Part shown: in pieces, positions 43,301 through 49,630 of the stretch
Layout: each line of letters opens with the position of its first letter
Position numbering within the stretch: the first letter of the stretch is position 1
Assembly (NCBI GenBank): GCA_002841335.1
Contig: PHEY01000004.1
Coordinates: forward strand, 124,001-188,000
Direction: 5' to 3'
Length of the DNA stretch: 64,000 nt
Origin: Actinobacteria bacterium HGW-Actinobacteria-2
GTDB taxonomy: Bacteria > Actinomycetota > Actinomycetes > Propionibacteriales > Propionibacteriaceae
Made by a program: the position numbers and the translations under genes
The notes under the pieces: generated by a model
Databases searched by the model: none
What the model was told of the DNA's origin: nothing
Seen by the model: the letters and a program-made list of their open reading frames with translations, nothing else

Positions 43301-43730
43301 TGAGCTAGGCGTGGCGGCCAAGATCGGCAGCAAGATCGCGAAGACGTTCAAGATTGGCGAGGAGGCGATCCCGGCCGCGAAGGCGCTGATTCCGGACGAG
43401 ACGGTCATCGCACGCGGAGGCGTGAACGACATTCCTGGGCCGGGCGAGGTGTTCTCTGGGGCGCAAGGAAAGTCCGTCGAGGAAGCTGCGGCCGGGCTCA
43501 AGCACGGCACCATGCGGACAACCACGGCAGGAGATATCCGAAGGAGCGGTGGAACGGTCGAGGCGGCGCCAGAGTTTGATCCGCGCGTTGGCGAGGTCAA
43601 CTACCAGCATGTGGATGTGTGCCTGGGGCCGGGGGTGTGCAAATGGAGTGACCTGACACCGAACCCTGTGCCGAAGGCTAACCGCTTTGGGGGGCTTGGA
43701 TACCCCTACTATGGAGGATTCCCGGGATAA
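37368..43730 (+). CDS. RHS/YD-repeat polymorphic toxin with unassigned C-terminal module
   Basis: A 2,120-residue exported protein. An N-terminal hydrophobic signal (TLVGVSLAWGALVSAPLPAAA) comes first. A SpvB-like beta region follows from about residue 240 (FSWSYPMRTPPVAGSVEPEI), then YD repeats from about 1265 (YNYNPAGLLDSMTDAKGNKW; YTYDLQGNRL). The RHS core ends LGARDYDPLLGKFLTVDPLQ ... NSPVTHSDPSGLM near 1845, the usual cleavage point. Beyond lies about 275 residues of variable tail: a Pro/Lys-rich linker, a hydrophobic pretoxin segment (DLAGLIPVVGIVFDVANAIW) and a final 110-residue module with VIARGGVNDIPGPGEVFSG and LKHGTMRTTTAGDIRRSGG. I cannot assign its activity. GTG 37368 overlaps the upstream stop. 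Confidence 0.9.
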   Translation: MIGVRHSKAVLSTLVGVSLAWGALVSAPLPAAADDWKDPAAQEFAFVDTRSPKVRKTAAPAVRRASSPAAAWPEAGSGSVSGLRAGDRPAQVGALPVSIGVPSKAKKPVSAAEVRVMDRVHSEKLVGPGVVFAVTGEQASAAQVSLDYSSFASAAGGGFGARLRLVQLPECALSDPANPSCQAATPLKSTRSEEDSTVSASVALPAVTTATSTMVLAAVAGASGDQGNYAASPLSSASSWQSGGSTGSFSWSYPMRTPPVAGSVEPEIELSYDSGSTDGEVAASNNQASWVGEGFNLPIGFIERTYTPCAGDKPDKGSAPAAATDACWYTDGRKSNDRKWDNATVSFKGHSGTLVRVGNTDQWRLKADDGTRFERVGSVGSAGQASTEYWKMTTSDGVQYFFGKGKADGASATATNSRWMLPVAANQAGEPGYNADFAQSFQNQAWRWNLDYVVDPSGDTMTVYYDKETNKYKQNGQSLVSYDRGGIINRIQYGERRGEESVTPAAKVTFVAKERCDTTVSATCESTQPTAATVTAWPDVPTDAICDDTYCPSPKNSPTYFSRKRLAEVHTWTRNASNNGYDPVDTWNLTSTFPATNDGTSTPTLWLSSITHVGEGGTSVTLPAVTLEPAVMRNRISGPTGTYGMSRPRLWRITDEAGARTTVSYSGEDCTPTTLPQNPATNTTRCFPSYYSPDANTAPSVYWFAKYVVEKVEVYDRSTETIGLPAVSGVGLATSEVTTYAYGGGAAWHWDDSPLLPDDFRTWSEWRGYEKVTAIEGNTDAPRSVTETTWFRGMNGDRSDVGGTQTKSVTVSDSAGGSVADDDVLAGQLRETRVLKSVGGDPVGRSIEDPWVSPTAAASDGRDQAIMVDTAKVTNTQFLTSGSRSQTQTIKERDAWGQPTVTEDTGDTGLSGDESCTRTAYATPTGNALATDLISEQSIMPALCSQNPTEAAVLGWARHYYDGSNQLGQVTGPGFETQTKVLSGSANRQWVTSATSAYDIHGRKTSGTDALGRTGTIAYSPTTVGAARQITTTSPDPDGAGPGAPLVSQLYLDPRWGAVTKAVAASGVTAESTLDALGRVTATWLPGRDKATQSASVKYTYVVNQGSAGINATKTESLLPSGSGYATQWSILDSLLRVRQVKTQALSAGTQVQDTRYDSRGNAALVDEYIVSGDPTSTLIAPTYRANIKRSVRTTYDYASRPLVNGLYKAETLQWQTTKSYVGDRVSVDPPQGGTPTTTVTDIHGRTTQLIQHLGEDNSGTAVTTSYNYNPAGLLDSMTDAKGNKWSYTYDLQGNRLTVSDPDAGVSTSTYDVLGRLISSTDSRGKGTRFAYDDLDRLTGTTSLDGATQFTSTVYDTVKPGLVTSSSRFVAGSEFKSVVNAYDSAGRSTSSSMVVPTVAGLVPAGIAGTYTSTRTFKPDGSIDTVSLPATGPVAAETLTYGYTSRGATTSLTGAAAIVKTTAYTQWDTISSLSMGAVTGQSISESFTRDETTLRLTQQRTYRQVSGSSADEDMVYTYDPAGNLTQLKASLKSGPVDNQCFKYDFQGQLVEAFTAASSTVCSPTTTPSQTTLGTGPAPYWTSWSIDTIGKTTQRVDRTASTSSTTAFTYAADGASSVRPHAVASAVTTGAGAVTRSYVYDAAGNTTERPGPSGVTQTVAYDDEGLPVSVSSGGNEVARMVYDAFGERILKKEGTLTTLSVAGTELSVDATSGVVSATRYYEYGGQTVATRTGNTNADLFTVITDHQGSAHHQIRNSDSRLVTTWQGPFGVPRGSAASSWVGQRGFVGGTNDATGLVRLGARDYDPLLGKFLTVDPLQNLGDPLQWNAYIYANNSPVTHSDPSGLMLPSDPGSGCMDLMSAGSSSGCPGDSPSKPTKPKKPKPPVKKKVKPAPRHDGPTPHKPTPTNPKLPAPNPLPSPMPDVDLPPGFWEAFGHTVLDLAGLIPVVGIVFDVANAIWYAAEGDWLDAGISLLGVVPVLGELGVAAKIGSKIAKTFKIGEEAIPAAKALIPDETVIARGGVNDIPGPGEVFSGAQGKSVEEAAAGLKHGTMRTTTAGDIRRSGGTVEAAPEFDPRVGEVNYQHVDVCLGPGVCKWSDLTPNPVPKANRFGGLGYPYYGGFPG

Positions 43731-43738
43731 GGAGATTG

Positions 43739-44221
43739 ATGGACCTAGTCAGCTATCGTCAAGTGGTCGACCTACTTGCCGCGGTTGAGGACGTCGAATG
43801 GCATCTAGAGCGCGTGGCAGCAGGCGCGAGCCGACTTGTGGGCGTCCTCGGAGGTGCTGCTTTTGAACTTGAGGTCAGCCGAGATCGAGAGCCTGCGTCG
43901 GAGGGGGACCTCCAGTTTGTGGGTGCCTCGCTGGGTGACTTGAGGCGACTTGTAGCACTGCGCGAGACAGGGGCAAGGCTCGACCCAGAAGAGGCTTTGC
44001 TGATCCGCGAGCGATACGAGGCCGCAAGTCCGGGTCCGTGGGTCGCCTCTATCGAGGCCGATGGGGGTTTGGCGGGGTGCGATGTGATCCTCGTGAGCGA
44101 TCGCGACGATCAAGCCGACATGTACCTGTGGGTCGATGGCGAGCTTGCCCCTTCACGCCTGTTCAGGGTTGTTGCTTTTGCGCGGCAGGCTATTCCTGAT
44201 TTGCTTGAGCATGCCCGCTGA
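43739..44221 (+). CDS. Putative cognate immunity protein of the RHS toxin
   Basis: A 160-residue acidic cytosolic protein starting 8 bases after the RHS stop, with AAGGAG before ATG 43739 (TTG 43736 is too close to that site). The first half is helical (YRQVVDLLAAVEDVEWHLERV). The second half reads LIRERYEAASPGPWVASIEA and ends VVAFARQAIPDLLEHAR, a pattern I associate with small actinobacterial proteins next to toxins. Position directly after the toxin tail, size and acidity are those of an immunity protein. No enzyme motif is present. Confidence 0.75.
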   Translation: MDLVSYRQVVDLLAAVEDVEWHLERVAAGASRLVGVLGGAAFELEVSRDREPASEGDLQFVGASLGDLRRLVALRETGARLDPEEALLIRERYEAASPGPWVASIEADGGLAGCDVILVSDRDDQADMYLWVDGELAPSRLFRVVAFARQAIPDLLEHAR

Positions 44222-44455
44222 CGGGTTTCCGACTCCGCCTCTGCGTGGCCGTATCCGGAGCCGACCGACGGCGTGTCCGCAGTGCCGGGGCTGGGTCAGA
44301 CTCCGCCCGACGACGGCGAGTCGGGCCGCTGGGCTTCTTGGCATTCGCGTTTTGACCTTGCTGGCTCCGCCTTCTGAAGGACATGGGCCCACCCCATGGG
44401 GTCAGCCCAAAACGTCAAACTAACGGGATTCACGTGGCGGTGATTGGATAGCGCA
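44222..44455. other. Gene-free spacer after first immunity gene
   Basis: 234 bases without a credible reading frame. Near its end is a perfect 12-bp palindrome ACCCCATGGGGT (about 44391-44402), which may terminate the toxin-immunity transcript or mark a cassette join. Confidence 0.45.
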
Positions 44456-44920
44456 GTGATTTACTACACCACGACGAGAACGGATGGATCGGAGTATGAC
44501 CGGATTCTTCGGATGTGTCGGAAGTTCGCGACGCTCGCTGGCTTGATGGTGGACTCTCCGGACCACTTCGCAAGTGGGTTCTTGGAGTCCATTGACAAGT
44601 TCGTGGTTCGAGAGGAGCCAGTCGGGGACTCTCCGGCTGGAAGATGCCCGACTCCGACGCGAAGGCTGATTTGCACGTACGACGATGAGTTCATTGAGGT
44701 GATTGAGGGGTTCAGCTCGGGACTTCTTTCTTGGCACGGGCCGCAGCTACCAGCCGACCTGCACCTTCTGCGGCCCGACGGATCCACCGTGCTCGGAACT
44801 GTGGTGGCGGAGTACCACGTCTATCTTGAGTTGACGGACCGCGAGGCCGCGGAATGGCTGCGTGAATGGCCACACAGCTTGATCGCGCAAGACGTCTGGG
44901 ACGCGGGCGCGCCCCTATGA
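44456..44920 (+). CDS. Immunity-array protein A1 (paralogue of the next gene)
   Basis: A 154-residue acidic protein starting VIYYTTTRTDGSEYDRILRM. It is clearly paralogous to the gene at 45051: shared YxRILR...RFA(T/S)LA at the N-terminus, a (T/E)YDDEF(I/V)x(V/L)(I/L)E segment in the middle, and LRPDGSTVLG ... AEWLREWPHSLI at the C-terminus. GTG 44456 is chosen because the paralogue starts with GTG at the same alignment point. No known domain recognised. Tandem duplication behind an RHS toxin suggests an immunity role. Confidence 0.7.
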   Translation: MIYYTTTRTDGSEYDRILRMCRKFATLAGLMVDSPDHFASGFLESIDKFVVREEPVGDSPAGRCPTPTRRLICTYDDEFIEVIEGFSSGLLSWHGPQLPADLHLLRPDGSTVLGTVVAEYHVYLELTDREAAEWLREWPHSLIAQDVWDAGAPL

Positions 44921-45050
44921 CTTCGCGAAGCGTGTTTGGAAGAGCCGTCGGTTCCTTGCTGGCCTTCGGGGTGCGTAACTCGCAGAGCCCCGTCCTAAGT
45001 CGCGCACCGGGGACCTCGGGTGGCACTCCGCGAGCGATTGGAGGGTTGAG

Positions 45051-45494
45051 GTGATTCACCATTTCGCGGTTGACGTTGATGGGCCGAACTATGGCCGCAT
45101 CCTAAGGCTGGGTGTGCGGTTTGCGTCGCTCGCGTGTGTCGTGCGCGAGCCGATCGGCCCGTGGGAAGGATCCTCCTTCATGGAGGAGGCTGAGGAGTTC
45201 TGGTTGTGGGATCGGGAGGTGTATGAAACCCCTGGGCGAACCTACGACCGATCGAGGTTGATGTGGGTGTATGAATACAACAACGAGTTCGTCGGTCTCC
45301 TCGAACGACATAGCCACGGCCTGCTGGATCGGCTCGGATCAAGGCTGCCGACAGACTTTTATCTGATGCGTGAAGATGGCTCGGCTGTGTTGGGGGCAAT
45401 AGCTGACGAGCGCTGTTGCTACGTTGACTTGAATGAAGTCGAAACCGCCGACTGGCTTCGGGAGTGGCCCGGAAGCTTGATCTCTGTGGAGTAG
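45051..45494 (+). CDS. Immunity-array protein A2 (paralogue of the previous gene)
   Basis: A 147-residue acidic protein, VIHHFAVDVDGPNYGRILRL at the N-terminus and TADWLREWPGSLISVE at the C-terminus, diverged but alignable end to end with the gene at 44456. A GGAGGG ribosome binding site precedes GTG 45051. The 130 bases separating the two copies hold no gene. Function unknown; immunity against related toxin variants is the contextual guess. Confidence 0.72.
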   Translation: MIHHFAVDVDGPNYGRILRLGVRFASLACVVREPIGPWEGSSFMEEAEEFWLWDREVYETPGRTYDRSRLMWVYEYNNEFVGLLERHSHGLLDRLGSRLPTDFYLMREDGSAVLGAIADERCCYVDLNEVETADWLREWPGSLISVE

Positions 45495-45571
45495 GTGTCG
45501 GAACGGCTACGAGCGGCCAAAGCCTCCGGGCAATCGGCTACTGCTCGGCATGTGGGAAGGCGAGAGAGGCC

Positions 45572-46006
45572 ATGTTGCGCCAGGCGAGCGTGAGGATGCA
45601 GTCGCGCGTGCTGACCGCCGCGCAGATCACCGAGTTGGCGGGGGTCTCACCGACAAGGTATGTCAACGTCGGTGATCCCGTGAGTTCCCGCTTGTCGGAT
45701 GGGCCGAGACACAAGGTCACCACCTGGTCACGTTCGTCGATGGAGTCCAGCGACGTGCTCGCTGATCACGTTGTGGCGCTTCAGCCGATCCTCAACGTGG
45801 TCGGTCGGGTTCGCCAAGCCGACCCGGAGTTGTACGTGGACATTGTCATCATGCTGGAGGCGGCCTCGTTGGGGGCCATGATCGACGTGGAGGCCGCGCA
45901 CGTGGCGCTTCTTGCCCGCGCAGGCTGTGGGATCGTGATTGATGCCTATGAGGCAGACTCCCCGGAGCGGGTGCAGGCAGGAGAAGGACGAGTGGAGTTC
46001 CGATGA
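45572..46006 (+). CDS. DUF4279-like small protein
   Basis: A 144-residue protein. The segment LTAAQITELAGVSPTRYVNVGD followed by WSRSSMESSDVLADHVVALQPIL, then YVDIVIMLEAASLGAMIDVEAAHVALLARAGCGIVIDAYEA, is the pattern of DUF4279, a family often found among immunity genes. The track ORF starts 108 bases earlier in sequence without family resemblance; ATG 45572 has a GAGAGG just before it. ATG 45596 is also possible. Its stop overlaps the next gene (ATGA). Confidence 0.68.
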   Translation: MLRQASVRMQSRVLTAAQITELAGVSPTRYVNVGDPVSSRLSDGPRHKVTTWSRSSMESSDVLADHVVALQPILNVVGRVRQADPELYVDIVIMLEAASLGAMIDVEAAHVALLARAGCGIVIDAYEADSPERVQAGEGRVEFR

Positions 46007-46539
46007 CCGACGTCCCACAAGAAGCGCTTCTCGCGTGGTGTCGTGGCCGCTTGAAGGAGGGCCTGTCCTTGGCGCAGTACCTCGCGGCGGCGGTTCTGGA
46101 TGACGCATGTGAAGCGCTGTTGGTTGTCGACAGTTCACCGGACCCCGAGTTGCGCTGGGGGCGAGGTGGTCGGGCTCAGTGGGCGCGACTGGCGGACCTC
46201 ATCATCGGCGACTTTCCGAATGCTGTGTTGGTCGTAGAGCTCCCGTTGGTGCGCCCCGGCGACCTGCCCGCTGGAGGCGTCGTCGTGCACTTCTGCGATG
46301 GCGAGGCATTTGCGGTCACACCGGTCGGCGACGGCAAGTCGGCGGTGGTCGAGGCACTGACCAGCGCTGATCCTTCCTCGCTCTATGTCGTGGCGATTGT
46401 GCAGCCTGACGACACGGTCGCCGACGCCGGTGGTCTTGTTCAGCGGGTGAAGGACGGGGCGGTGGAAGTCTTGGCCACGGTGGTCGGCGCTTACGATGGC
46501 GAAGGGTTCGTTTACTGCACGAGAACCGCTGCCCGATGA
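46003..46539 (+). CDS. Unrecognised small acidic protein coupled to the DUF4279-like gene
   Basis: A 178-residue cytosolic protein with an N-terminal helical part (LLAWCRGRLKEGLSLAQYLAAAVLDD), a DxSPDPELRWGRGG loop and alternating strands ending GEGFVYCTRTAAR. No family recognised. The ATG overlaps the upstream stop by 4 bases, so it is translated with the DUF4279-like protein. Base composition and location place it in the immunity array. Confidence 0.68.
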   Translation: MTDVPQEALLAWCRGRLKEGLSLAQYLAAAVLDDACEALLVVDSSPDPELRWGRGGRAQWARLADLIIGDFPNAVLVVELPLVRPGDLPAGGVVVHFCDGEAFAVTPVGDGKSAVVEALTSADPSSLYVVAIVQPDDTVADAGGLVQRVKDGAVEVLATVVGAYDGEGFVYCTRTAAR

Positions 46540-46750
46540 TGGGCCATCCGCGCACCACAAGAGTTGGGGATGTGATCCTTCTCTCCTCCTCAGGAGAACT
46601 GCCGCCGATTGCGACCAGCCTCTTCGGACGACTGCGCTGTCTGCGACGAGCGCTGCTCACCTTCCGCGCGCGGGGTGTGAGGTCGTGCCTAATGGCTGTC
46701 TGGCAGGCTCCACAGCAAGCGCGCGAGGGTGGCACTGACGGGTGAGGGAC
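46540..46750. other. Gene-free spacer in immunity array
   Basis: 211 bases. Two overlapping ORFs of 69 and 80 codons exist but show neither ribosome binding sites nor family resemblance, and are taken as chance frames. A GAGG site for the next gene lies at the end. Confidence 0.4.
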
Positions 46751-47215
46751 ATGACTGATTTGCTGAGCACCGCGCTGATGGCCGCTTCCGATGATCTTCG
46801 CGGTCAGCCAGTGTGGAGAGCGTGGGTTGGGGTCGGCAGCTTCATCGTGCTGGAGATGGGTGGGCGCCGGCGCAGCGGATCTGAGGACATCGGTGAGTAT
46901 CACCTGTGGGTCTGTGGAATGGATTGGGAGCTGTCGCTGAATGGGGTGGTGGTGGCGACCGACATCGACGACCGCGACACGATGGTGATGGCGGTGGAGG
47001 GGTTCACCGGACGGGTCGTGACTCGATTCGACTTCGACCCGAAGACCCTCGGATTCGTGCTGGAGGCCAACGGCGGGCTGCATCTTCGAGTGTTCCCGAG
47101 CATCTACGTCAGCATGAACGAGTGGATGCTGTTCATGCCGGATGGGATGGTCTGGAGTGTTGAGGATGGACGGCTGCTCCATGAGCATGAGTCGTCGGAC
47201 AAGGCGCCACTGTGA
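46751..47215 (+). CDS. Immunity-array protein B1 (paralogue of the next gene)
   Basis: A 154-residue acidic protein: VWRAWVGVGSFIVLEMGG, EDIGEYHLWVCGMDWELSLNG, VVVATDIDDRDTMV, TRFDFDPKTLGFVLEANGGL and MNEWMLFMPDGMVWSV. It aligns end to end with the gene at 47267. ATG 46751 follows GTGAGG at a good distance; the track GTG 46742 overlaps that site. No family recognised. The tandem arrangement mirrors the A1/A2 pair. Confidence 0.7.
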   Translation: MTDLLSTALMAASDDLRGQPVWRAWVGVGSFIVLEMGGRRRSGSEDIGEYHLWVCGMDWELSLNGVVVATDIDDRDTMVMAVEGFTGRVVTRFDFDPKTLGFVLEANGGLHLRVFPSIYVSMNEWMLFMPDGMVWSVEDGRLLHEHESSDKAPL

Positions 47216-47266
47216 GGGGCAGCGATCTGGCCTGTTCGCGCGCCTGTCTGGAGACCGGGGGTAGAC

Positions 47267-47719
47267 ATGGATGAGACGCTGCGCGCCGCGCTGGACGATG
47301 CCTGTGGCGAGCTGGTCGGCAAGGTGGTGTGGACGGCCAGGAACGGGGTGGGCTGCCGGGTGCAGTTGGGCCTGGGTGAGTCCCATTACGACGGAACCGA
47401 TGAGATCTCCCCGTACTTCTTGTGGCTCAGAGGGATCGGGTGGGAGCTGTCGAAGGATGGGGTCGTGCTGGCGACTGACGCCGATCGTCGAGACGTGATG
47501 GTTCGAGGAATCGAGCGACTCGTGGACGTTGCCATAACGCGCTTCGAGATGGACCTCCCCGGCGCCGGTTTCGTCCTCGGGGCCGAGAATGGCCTCAGGC
47601 TGGCCGTGCTCCCCGGCGATGACCCTGACCTCAATGAGTGGATCTGCTTCCTCCCCGGTGAACGGTACTTCGGGGCCGAGTGCGGTCAGCTTCGCCACCG
47701 CCTGGACAGCCCGGCGTGA
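47267..47719 (+). CDS. Immunity-array protein B2 (paralogue of the previous gene)
   Basis: A 150-residue acidic protein: DEISPYFLWLRGIGWELSKDG, VVLATDADRRDVMVRGIERL, TRFEMDLPGAGFVLGAENGL and LNEWICFLPGERYFG, matching the gene at 46751 block by block. The ATG lies 51 bases after that gene's stop. It is the last gene of the island; a 7-bp hairpin follows and then the convergent TIGR03089 gene. Confidence 0.72.
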   Translation: MDETLRAALDDACGELVGKVVWTARNGVGCRVQLGLGESHYDGTDEISPYFLWLRGIGWELSKDGVVLATDADRRDVMVRGIERLVDVAITRFEMDLPGAGFVLGAENGLRLAVLPGDDPDLNEWICFLPGERYFGAECGQLRHRLDSPA

Positions 47720-47721
47720 AA

Positions 47722-47751
47722 GCGCCCTGCGCCTGAGCGATTGGAGGGCGC
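47722..47751. terminator. Hairpin between immunity array and TIGR03089 gene
   Basis: Perfect 7-bp arms GCGCCCT (47722-47728) and AGGGCGC (47745-47751) with a 16-base loop, between two converging genes and three bases after the island's last stop codon. It marks the right edge of the island. Confidence 0.45.
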
Positions 47752-47758
47752 ACGTTCG

Positions 47759-48439
47759 CTATCCCGTGATGCGCTCGGAAGCGATCAGCCGGTTGAGGTC
47801 ATCGCCGCTGCGCTTGCCCTCGACCACCACGGAGGAGCCGCCGCCGAGGATCGGCGCGATTACGGCGTCGGCGAGGGTGTGCCAGGCATCTTGCGGGCGG
47901 ACGAGGACGCGTCCGGCTTGTGGCGCGATGTCCAGCTGAGCGTGGGTGAGTGGGCGATCATCACCAGCCCAGGCGATCGCGTCGGGTTCGACGGGCATGA
48001 TGATCGGCGCATCGGGACGGGCCAATGCTTCGCTGGTGAAGTCCAACACCCCGGACGGCAGGTCGCGGAGCCCCAGCCCCAGCGGGTGCAGCGAACAGGC
48101 GAAAGTCACCGCTCCTGGCACCGCAGCCGGCGACTCCGGCCCGATCACCGCGACGGTGCCAGGACCGTCCAGGACGTAGCTACCTCCGGCCTGCCAGGTG
48201 GCCAGCGGCCAGATCAGGCTCATCCAATGGCCGGGGTGCTCGCGGCTGACCAGGCCGGCCACGACGAGGTCGTCCAGGTCGAGATCGAGCAGCAGGTTGG
48301 CGGTCTTGTCGACCCAGTTGGTGAAGCTGCGCACGCTCAGCTCGGTGCGGGCGCCGTCGGCGCCGTACCAGGTCAGCAGCGGCGCGCTGCCGCGCGAACG
48401 GGCGGCGCGGTGGAGGGCGACGACGACGGGATTTGTCAC
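47759..48439 (-). CDS. TIGR03089 family protein (AMP-binding-like)
   Basis: A 226-residue protein of the actinobacterial TIGR03089 family, which resembles a fragment of the acyl-CoA synthetase/AMP-binding fold: GSAPLLTWYGADGARTELSV near 17-36, SFTNWVDKTANLL near 38-50, then VAVIGPESP. No phosphate-binding P-loop or adenylation motif survives, so catalysis is doubtful. GTG 48439 lies six bases after TAGGAT, as in leaderless genes. Divergent from manC, its usual neighbourhood in this phylum. Confidence 0.85.
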   Translation of the reverse strand: MTNPVVVALHRAARSRGSAPLLTWYGADGARTELSVRSFTNWVDKTANLLLDLDLDDLVVAGLVSREHPGHWMSLIWPLATWQAGGSYVLDGPGTVAVIGPESPAAVPGAVTFACSLHPLGLGLRDLPSGVLDFTSEALARPDAPIIMPVEPDAIAWAGDDRPLTHAQLDIAPQAGRVLVRPQDAWHTLADAVIAPILGGGSSVVVEGKRSGDDLNRLIASERITG

Positions 48440-48445
48440 GGGTGC

Positions 48446-48451
48446 ATCCTA
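48446..48451 (-). promoter_or_regulatory. -10 element TAGGAT of TIGR03089 gene, leaderless
   Basis: TAGGAT on the minus strand ends six bases before the GTG at 48439, with no ribosome binding site. Confidence 0.5.
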
Positions 48452-48480
48452 GGCATACCCCGGTTGCTGGAGTGGTGCCC

Positions 48481-48486
48481 TAGGCT
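48481..48486 (+). promoter_or_regulatory. -10 element TAGGCT of manC, leaderless
   Basis: TAGGCT ends six bases before the GTG at 48493. It is back to back with the divergent TAGGAT at 48446-48451, so the 53-base gap holds both promoters. Confidence 0.5.
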
Positions 48487-48492
48487 CAAGAC

Positions 48493-49569
48493 GTGCGTTA
48501 CGTGGTGATCATGGCGGGGGGATCCGGCACCCGCTTGTGGCCGTTGTCCCGGCAGGGCATGCCCAAGCAGCTGTTGGACTTGGTGGACGGCAAGAGCCTG
48601 CTGCGGCTCGCCTTCGAACGCTCGCTGGCCTCGGTGCCCGCTGAGCAGATTCTGGTGGTCACCGGTGCGGCCTATGCCGACGCGGTGGCCGCCCAGCTTC
48701 CCGAGCTGCCAGCGTCCAACATCATGGGTGAGCCGGTTGGACGCGACTCCCTCAACGCCGTCGCCTGGCCGGCCGCCGTGCTGGCCGCCCGTGACCCGGA
48801 AGCGGTGATCGCCCAGGTCACCGCCGATCACTTGATCGAGCCGCTGGCCGAGTTCGCCGCCCGCCTGGAGACCGCCTTCGCCATCGCCGAGGCCGACCCG
48901 TCCGCACTGGTGACCCTCGGCGTGGTGCCGACCAGCCCGCACACCGGCTACGGCTATCTGCATCGCGGCGCGCCGCTGGAGGGTTTCGCCGACGCCTATG
49001 AAGTCGCCGAGTTCGCCGAGAAGCCCGCCCGAGAGGTGGCCGAGTCCTACCTGGCCTCGGGGGAGTACTGGTGGAACGCCGGCATGTTCGTCTGGCGTGC
49101 CGAGACCCTGCTCGAGCAGTTGCACCTGCTGCTTCCGCAGACTCATGCGGCGGTGCGCGAGCTGGCCGCCCAGCCCGATCGGTTGAACGAGATCTTCCCG
49201 ACCTTGTTCAAGACCTCGGTCGACTATGCGGTGATGGAGCCGGTCTCGACCGGACAGGGCGACGCCCATGTGGTCGCGGTGGCGCTGGACATCACCTGGC
49301 GCGACATCGGCGGCTACGCCAGCCTGGCCGAGATTCTGGCCCAGGACGCCGACGGCAACGCCACCTCCGGCCGGACGGTGAACCTGGACGCCGGCGACAA
49401 CATCGTGTTCAACGCCGATCCTGACGCCGTGGTGGCCCTGCTCGGCGTTCACGACCTGGTGGTCGTCCGGACGCCGACCGCGACCATGGTGGCGCACCTC
49501 GACGATGCGGAGCGGGTCAAGCAGTTGGTGGCCGCCGTGGCCGAGCAGGTCGGACCAGCGTTCGCGTGA
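48493..49569 (+). CDS. manC: Mannose-1-phosphate guanylyltransferase
   Basis: Makes GDP-mannose for mannolipids and glycan mannosylation. The 358-residue protein has the nucleotidyltransferase signature VIMAGGSGTRLWPLSRQGMPKQLL near residues 5-28, VTADHLIEP near 110, FAEKPAREVAESYL near 174, WWNAGMFVW near 194 and a DITWRDIGGYASL substrate loop near 272. There is no C-terminal mannose-6-phosphate isomerase cupin domain, so it is the short monofunctional form. It pairs with the phosphomannomutase manB 6 kb downstream. Confidence 0.94.
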   Translation: MRYVVIMAGGSGTRLWPLSRQGMPKQLLDLVDGKSLLRLAFERSLASVPAEQILVVTGAAYADAVAAQLPELPASNIMGEPVGRDSLNAVAWPAAVLAARDPEAVIAQVTADHLIEPLAEFAARLETAFAIAEADPSALVTLGVVPTSPHTGYGYLHRGAPLEGFADAYEVAEFAEKPAREVAESYLASGEYWWNAGMFVWRAETLLEQLHLLLPQTHAAVRELAAQPDRLNEIFPTLFKTSVDYAVMEPVSTGQGDAHVVAVALDITWRDIGGYASLAEILAQDADGNATSGRTVNLDAGDNIVFNADPDAVVALLGVHDLVVVRTPTATMVAHLDDAERVKQLVAAVAEQVGPAFA

Positions 49570-49630
49570 GTTCGTCCGCTCTGGAGCGGGACGATAGCCT
49601 GAGATCACCCCAATCGAGGCGAGGCGAAGC

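Noticed and set aside
44866-45054. 62-codon ORF between A1 and A2
   Set aside because: Starts inside A1 in another frame without a ribosome binding site and ends in the A2 start; no resemblance to neighbours.
46536-46745. 69- and 80-codon ORFs between immunity genes
   Set aside because: No ribosome binding site, no conserved blocks, and Arg/Cys-rich translation typical of chance frames.
46316-47698. 460-codon minus-strand ORF
   Set aside because: Antisense to the B1/B2 paralogues, which are conserved between themselves at protein level; the ORF has no recognisable domain.
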